DNA of 64,000 nt, taken from the NCBI GenBank assembly GCA_002424605.1, contig DIKQ01000005.1:428401-492400 (forward strand), read 5' to 3'. A model generated the notes under the pieces. The model was not told the origin of the DNA, searched no databases, and saw nothing but the letters and a program-made list of their open reading frames with translations. The position numbers and the translations under genes were made by a program. Position 1 is the first letter of the stretch; each line of letters opens with the position of its first letter. The DNA is from Cloacimonetes bacterium UBA5614 (GTDB lineage: Bacteria; Cloacimonadota; Cloacimonadia; Cloacimonadales; Cloacimonadaceae). Positions 60,365 to 64,000 of this stretch are shown one piece after another.

Positions 60365-62470
60365 ATGAAATCAAGCCTGAAAACGATTCTGTTTATGCTT
60401 CTGGCAACCGGCATTTCGATTATGCCTGCCAAGAATGCCGGAATCCTCAAAGTCGGCGTCAACAAAGAATCTCCGCCCTACGAATTTGCCGACGCCAATG
60501 GCAAAGCCACCGGCTCCAATATAGACATTCTCAGGGAAATTGCCAAGGATGCGGGATTAAGGATCAGGTTTGTCACAGACGACCGCAGCGTCATCCGTAA
60601 TATGTTCGCTGATGGCGAGCTGAACCTGCTTTCCGGTATGGTAAGAACCCCTAACCGTGACCCGCATTACCTTTTCACCCAACCCCACAACTACATTCAC
60701 TATTCCATCTTCATCCGCCACGGAAGCAATGCCCTCGCCGGATGGTCTGACCTAAACGGCAAAAGGGTATTGGTGGAAGCAGGTAGCGTGGTGGAAGAAC
60801 TGCTGGAAGACAAAGGCATCAAAGCTATACTTATGCGGACCCCAAACTACCGGGAAGCCCTGGAGCGCCTTTCCAACGGGGCCGGAGACGCTGTCGTCAT
60901 GCCCAAGATTCAGGCATATTACTACATTGCCCAGCTCCAGTTGGATAACATCACAGAATCATATTCCCTGGGAGACCCCCTGCCCTATTGTTTTGCTTTG
61001 CCCTTGGGCAACGAGGAAATCAGGGATAGATTAAACGAAAGCCTCCAAAGACTGGCTGACAGCTATCAACTGCGCAGCACCCAGAGCAAATGGTTTGGCA
61101 TTTACAGCAGCGACATCTCATCCCTGAACCGGCTCAGTCGTTTCTACCGGATTTTGCTGTTCAGCCTCATATTTGGACTGGTAATCATCACCTTTTTCAT
61201 AATCAGGCTCATCAACCGTATATTACAGCAGAAGAAATACTTAACCCTACAGATTGTTGAGCGTAACAACTATGAGCGCGAGTTTAACCAAAGGCATCAG
61301 TTGTTTGTCAGCGGTCCGATTGTCTTCCTGAAGTGGAATGACGCAAACCGCGAGATGTTTGATTCCATCTCCGACAACTTTGCCATGTTCGGGTATAATC
61401 CGATAGAGATTCTCAGCGGTAAGCTTAGTTACAGAAGCATCATTCATCCGGATGACCTGGAAAGGATTCACCAGGAACGCCAGCAGCTTCTGGATAAGGG
61501 AAAGAGCCACTATTACCAGATATACCGGCTCATTTGCCCCCGCATGCAGGAAATCAGCCAGATTGAGGACGTCGTCAACACCTGGCACAGCCGCAACCAT
61601 ATCCTGGCAAACTGCAACACCGTGCAAATCCGTTGGGTCTTTGATTACACCGTCATTATGTCCGACAGCATCACCAAGACCAACCATTATTACGGCTACA
61701 TCCTGGACATCACAGGCCAGAAGCAGGTGGAAAACGAACTCCTCAGGCAGAACCAGGCGGCCCAGGTCGCCATGAACACCAAAGACGTTTTCCTGACCGG
61801 CATTTCCGTCGAAATCAATTCCCCCCTCAATGCTCTAATCGGTCTGTCCCGCAAGATTGACGATGAAGGCCTGGACGAGGAGCAGAAAGGCGCTCTGAAG
61901 ATTATTGCCAATTCAGCGCTTCATCTGAAGCAGATTCTGCAGCAGATACATGACTTTCTCAATATCCTCAAGGGCAGCATGGGTTCAGTGCCCCAGTGGT
62001 ATGTTTTACGGTCTCTGGTGGAATCCATAATTTACGAATACCAGATAAAGATTGCCAGCAAGGGCATTGCCTTTGAATACAATGAGTTCCAGCCCTCCGC
62101 CCTCGTTTTCCTGGATGCGGACTGGTTTCAGAAAATCCTCAGGATTATCCTGGATAATGCTGTCAAATTCACCCACCAGGGCAAGATAGCCCTCACCATT
62201 GACGTAGTGAGGCACAAAGCCAGCAAAGACGAAATCACCATCAAGATAATTGATACCGGGGTCGGCATACCGCCGGACAAACTGCAGATGATACTGGAGC
62301 CCTTTACCCAGGTGGATGAAACCTATACGAGGCGTTACGGGGGCATCGGACTGGGACTCAGCATCGCCCGCAACCTGCTGATTCAGATGAACGGCAAAAT
62401 CCAACTGGAAAGCACTCCCGGACAAGGCACAACAGTTATTCTACAGTTTCCCGTCATGACCCGCTCCTGA
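60365..62470 (+). CDS. SBP3-sensor kinase-like protein lacking the phospho-acceptor His
   Basis: 701 residues, beginning 5 nt after the upstream stop with no clear SD, so probably translationally coupled. Layout as in its neighbour: signal peptide, SBP3 domain (~25-255, VGVNKESPPYEFADANG), membrane helix (~262-282), PAS-like region (~305-460), HisKA-like helices, HATPase_c. The H-box reads ISVEINSPLNAL: V482 stands where the neighbour has H457. The ATPase motifs are intact (LDNAVKF, DTGVGIP, GGIGLGLSI). There is no receiver domain. It cannot autophosphorylate in the usual way; it may bind ATP and phosphorylate or modulate the hybrid kinase as a heterodimer partner. Confidence 0.88.
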   Translation: MKSSLKTILFMLLATGISIMPAKNAGILKVGVNKESPPYEFADANGKATGSNIDILREIAKDAGLRIRFVTDDRSVIRNMFADGELNLLSGMVRTPNRDPHYLFTQPHNYIHYSIFIRHGSNALAGWSDLNGKRVLVEAGSVVEELLEDKGIKAILMRTPNYREALERLSNGAGDAVVMPKIQAYYYIAQLQLDNITESYSLGDPLPYCFALPLGNEEIRDRLNESLQRLADSYQLRSTQSKWFGIYSSDISSLNRLSRFYRILLFSLIFGLVIITFFIIRLINRILQQKKYLTLQIVERNNYEREFNQRHQLFVSGPIVFLKWNDANREMFDSISDNFAMFGYNPIEILSGKLSYRSIIHPDDLERIHQERQQLLDKGKSHYYQIYRLICPRMQEISQIEDVVNTWHSRNHILANCNTVQIRWVFDYTVIMSDSITKTNHYYGYILDITGQKQVENELLRQNQAAQVAMNTKDVFLTGISVEINSPLNALIGLSRKIDDEGLDEEQKGALKIIANSALHLKQILQQIHDFLNILKGSMGSVPQWYVLRSLVESIIYEYQIKIASKGIAFEYNEFQPSALVFLDADWFQKILRIILDNAVKFTHQGKIALTIDVVRHKASKDEITIKIIDTGVGIPPDKLQMILEPFTQVDETYTRRYGGIGLGLSIARNLLIQMNGKIQLESTPGQGTTVILQFPVMTRS

Positions 62471-62482
62471 TACTCCCTTGCT

Positions 62483-62555
62483 TAGATGTCCCGAAGATGC
62501 CCTGGAGATGACCGGGTTTTCTTCGGTCGGCTTCGGGACATCTTCGCGACATCTC
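62483..62555. repeat. 73-bp palindromic intergenic element, copy 7 of 7
   Basis: TAGATGTC...GACATCTC, 73 bp, 12 nt past the stop of the kinase-like gene. Flanks CCCTTGCT and AAGCAGGAAAGGG extend the inverted repeat outward. Confidence 0.88.
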
Positions 62556-62688
62556 ATTAAGCAGGAAAGGGCGATTAATCTTTCGGCTTAAAAATGTTGT
62601 CGTTCGGATTTGCTATGCGGATACAGCTCTGCTGTCTTGAATGAATGGCGTAACTTACTGTGCTGTGAGACTATGCCTGAATGATGAA

Positions 62689-63498
62689 TCAATCGGGCAT
62701 GTAGCGGTAAACCAGGATTCTGTCTTCCTGGCCTTCTTCCCACCAATGGAAATCCAGTGAGAGGAGCATATCTATTTCAAACTTGCGGGAAGAGTGCAGA
62801 ATGAGTTCTATCGGCTCTTTCTTGCCGACAAAATACTGCATTACGGGCAGGGCTTTGAGAATCCATTCCCCGGCAGGAGACAGCAGGCAGACCGTGGGCT
62901 GTTCTCCGCCCACATAAAAATAGCCGATGTCAGCCCTTACCAGGCGGGATTTCTGGTTAATCCAATTGAGCGAAGCTTTGACGGGATGCAGGAATCTCCA
63001 GCCATAGGGAAGGGAAACCGGAAAGTAATCCGTGATGTCGTCATGGATTCTGCCGTGGCGGTTTTCAGCAGTAGGTTTGACGGATTTATGGTTCATGATA
63101 TAGAGCTCATCAATCTGCTTAAATCCTGCCTGGGCGGCAAGATGGATACTTTCTTCGTTCAGGTAGTAAGTGGAGAATTCGATGCTGTCCGCTTCGCCGG
63201 ATTTTACAAGGTTCAGGGCAATTTCCATGCCAGTTTCGGACAGTTGCTTGCCCAGCCCCTGCTTGCGGTAATCGGGATGAATGCGCAGGCCTTCCAGCCA
63301 GATAACACGGTCGGGCAGACGGGTGATTTTGGAGCAGCCAATCAGCTTATCGCCGTCAAACATACCTATAAAGCCGCCGTCCTCAATCCAATGCTTAGCC
63401 ACTTTACCCAGGTAGTCATTACCGTCCCAGATGTGCTTTGCCAAGTCTTTCACGGCATATACGTCCGTTGCGTTCAGAAGTCTGATTTGCTGTTTCAT
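62689..63498 (-). CDS. GNAT-family N-acetyltransferase
   Basis: 269 residues. ATG 63498 follows GGGAGAG. The GNAT fold is visible in ~1-145: LEGLRIHPDYRKQGLGKQL is the acetyl-CoA pyrophosphate-binding loop (motif A), followed by AAQAGFKQI of motif B. The C-terminal ~120 residues are an additional domain of unknown role, as in eukaryote-like or two-domain GNATs. The substrate cannot be inferred. It is convergent with the kinase operon and divergent from ackA. Confidence 0.85.
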   Translation of the reverse strand: MKQQIRLLNATDVYAVKDLAKHIWDGNDYLGKVAKHWIEDGGFIGMFDGDKLIGCSKITRLPDRVIWLEGLRIHPDYRKQGLGKQLSETGMEIALNLVKSGEADSIEFSTYYLNEESIHLAAQAGFKQIDELYIMNHKSVKPTAENRHGRIHDDITDYFPVSLPYGWRFLHPVKASLNWINQKSRLVRADIGYFYVGGEQPTVCLLSPAGEWILKALPVMQYFVGKKEPIELILHSSRKFEIDMLLSLDFHWWEEGQEDRILVYRYMPD

Positions 63499-63664
63499 CC
63501 GTCTCTCCCTTATCTGAGATACCATATTCTGAAAGGGACGATAAAGTCAACTTAAACTTTGGGAAAGGCTCCGGCTCGCAAGCTGCCGCGCAAAGCCCTG
63601 ACCGGCAGTCACTAAACAAGCGCTGCTGCATGATTGCCCCCCTGTAGCAAGGGCAGGAAATATG

Positions 63665-63693
63665 TTGACATAATACCTGTTGCCGCAATTCAT
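63665..63693 (+). promoter_or_regulatory. Possible ackA promoter
   Basis: TTGACA (63665-63670), 17-bp spacer, ATTCAT (63688-63693). The -35 is perfect and the -10 poor. Confidence 0.35.
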
Positions 63694-63725
63694 GCGAAAA
63701 AGAAAAAATATCATACGAGGTCTAA

Positions 63726-64000
63726 ATGAAAATACTGGTTCTCAACTGCGGAAGCTCATCCATCAAATATCAGATGATTGACATGGAATCAACAGTGGTC
63801 ATGGCAGAAGGCATCGCTGAAAAAATCGGGGAAAATATTGCCCTGTTTACCTATAAAAGCGAAGCCTATACGAAAAAGAAACGCGAAATGGTGATTGACA
63901 ACCATGAACAGGGACTTGCCCTTATCCTGGAATCGCTGGTGGACAGCAATAACGGAGTCATCAAAAGCTTTGCGGAGATAGACGCCGTCGGACACCGTCT
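63726..64000 (+). CDS. ackA: Acetate kinase, N-terminal part
   Basis: Starts MKILVLNCGSSSIKYQMIDM behind GAGGT and runs off the window after 91 codons, just past AVGHRL. NCGSSSIKY is the N-terminal ATP-binding block of acetate kinase, and VGHR(I/V) is the next conserved motif. The enzyme makes ATP and acetate from acetyl phosphate, a normal last step of amino-acid fermentation. Confidence 0.95.
   Translation, partial: MKILVLNCGSSSIKYQMIDMESTVVMAEGIAEKIGENIALFTYKSEAYTKKKREMVIDNHEQGLALILESLVDSNNGVIKSFAEIDAVGHR

Overview
The window looks like a chromosome segment of a Gram-negative, fermentative bacterium of the Cloacimonadota type or a close relative. This is inferred from protein style, not from a marker gene. 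The signs are very large secreted multi-domain beta-sandwich proteins, many ending in a type IX (T9SS type A) sorting domain of the form PNPFNP...YNxxGQ...SGxYxYKM...K. An outer-membrane-type barrel protein, RseP, ClpB and an acetate kinase start are also present. No rRNA, tRNA, CRISPR array, prophage or transposase was seen.

Layout. 1-877: diverged intergenic repeats, a 24-codon ORF and a terminator. 878-10726: two large T9SS-type secreted proteins and an MrfA/YprA-like helicase carrying an inserted HNH domain. 10921-25536: an M14 carboxypeptidase and two giant gingipain-like (C25) proteases, one fused to a peptidylarginine deiminase (PPAD-like) domain. 25657-36097: secreted M6, M28 and C10 proteases around a divergent PDZ/beta-barrel protein. 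36361-44423: two paralogous T9SS-type surface proteins. 44654-47236: ClpB. 47507-53604: a tightly packed housekeeping operon (rseP, hotdog thioesterase, ComEA-like, TPR-like, a 57-residue zinc-ribbon protein, rsmD, cysS, beta-propeller lipoprotein). 53752-56058: a second, divergent secreted M14 carboxypeptidase. 56409-62470: class II photolyase followed by two periplasmic-sensor histidine-kinase-type proteins, the second lacking the phospho-acceptor histidine. 62689-64000: a GNAT acetyltransferase and the start of acetate kinase.

How the genes fit together. Secreted protein breakdown dominates: two C25 endopeptidases, C10 and M6 endopeptidases, two M14 carboxypeptidases and an M28 peptidase, plus a deiminase domain. 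That would suit an amino-acid-fermenting organism. Six of these secreted-protein genes have 16-bp sigma-54 (-24/-12) promoter matches 36-58 nt before the start codon, so the set may be a sigma-54 exoproteolysis regulon. Two families of intergenic palindromic repeats (seven copies of a 73-bp element and three of a ~73-bp element) punctuate gene ends.

The most notable single gene is the 2128-residue fusion of a gingipain-like protease and a PPAD-like deiminase (19150-25536). It puts in one chain two activities that Porphyromonas gingivalis secretes separately.
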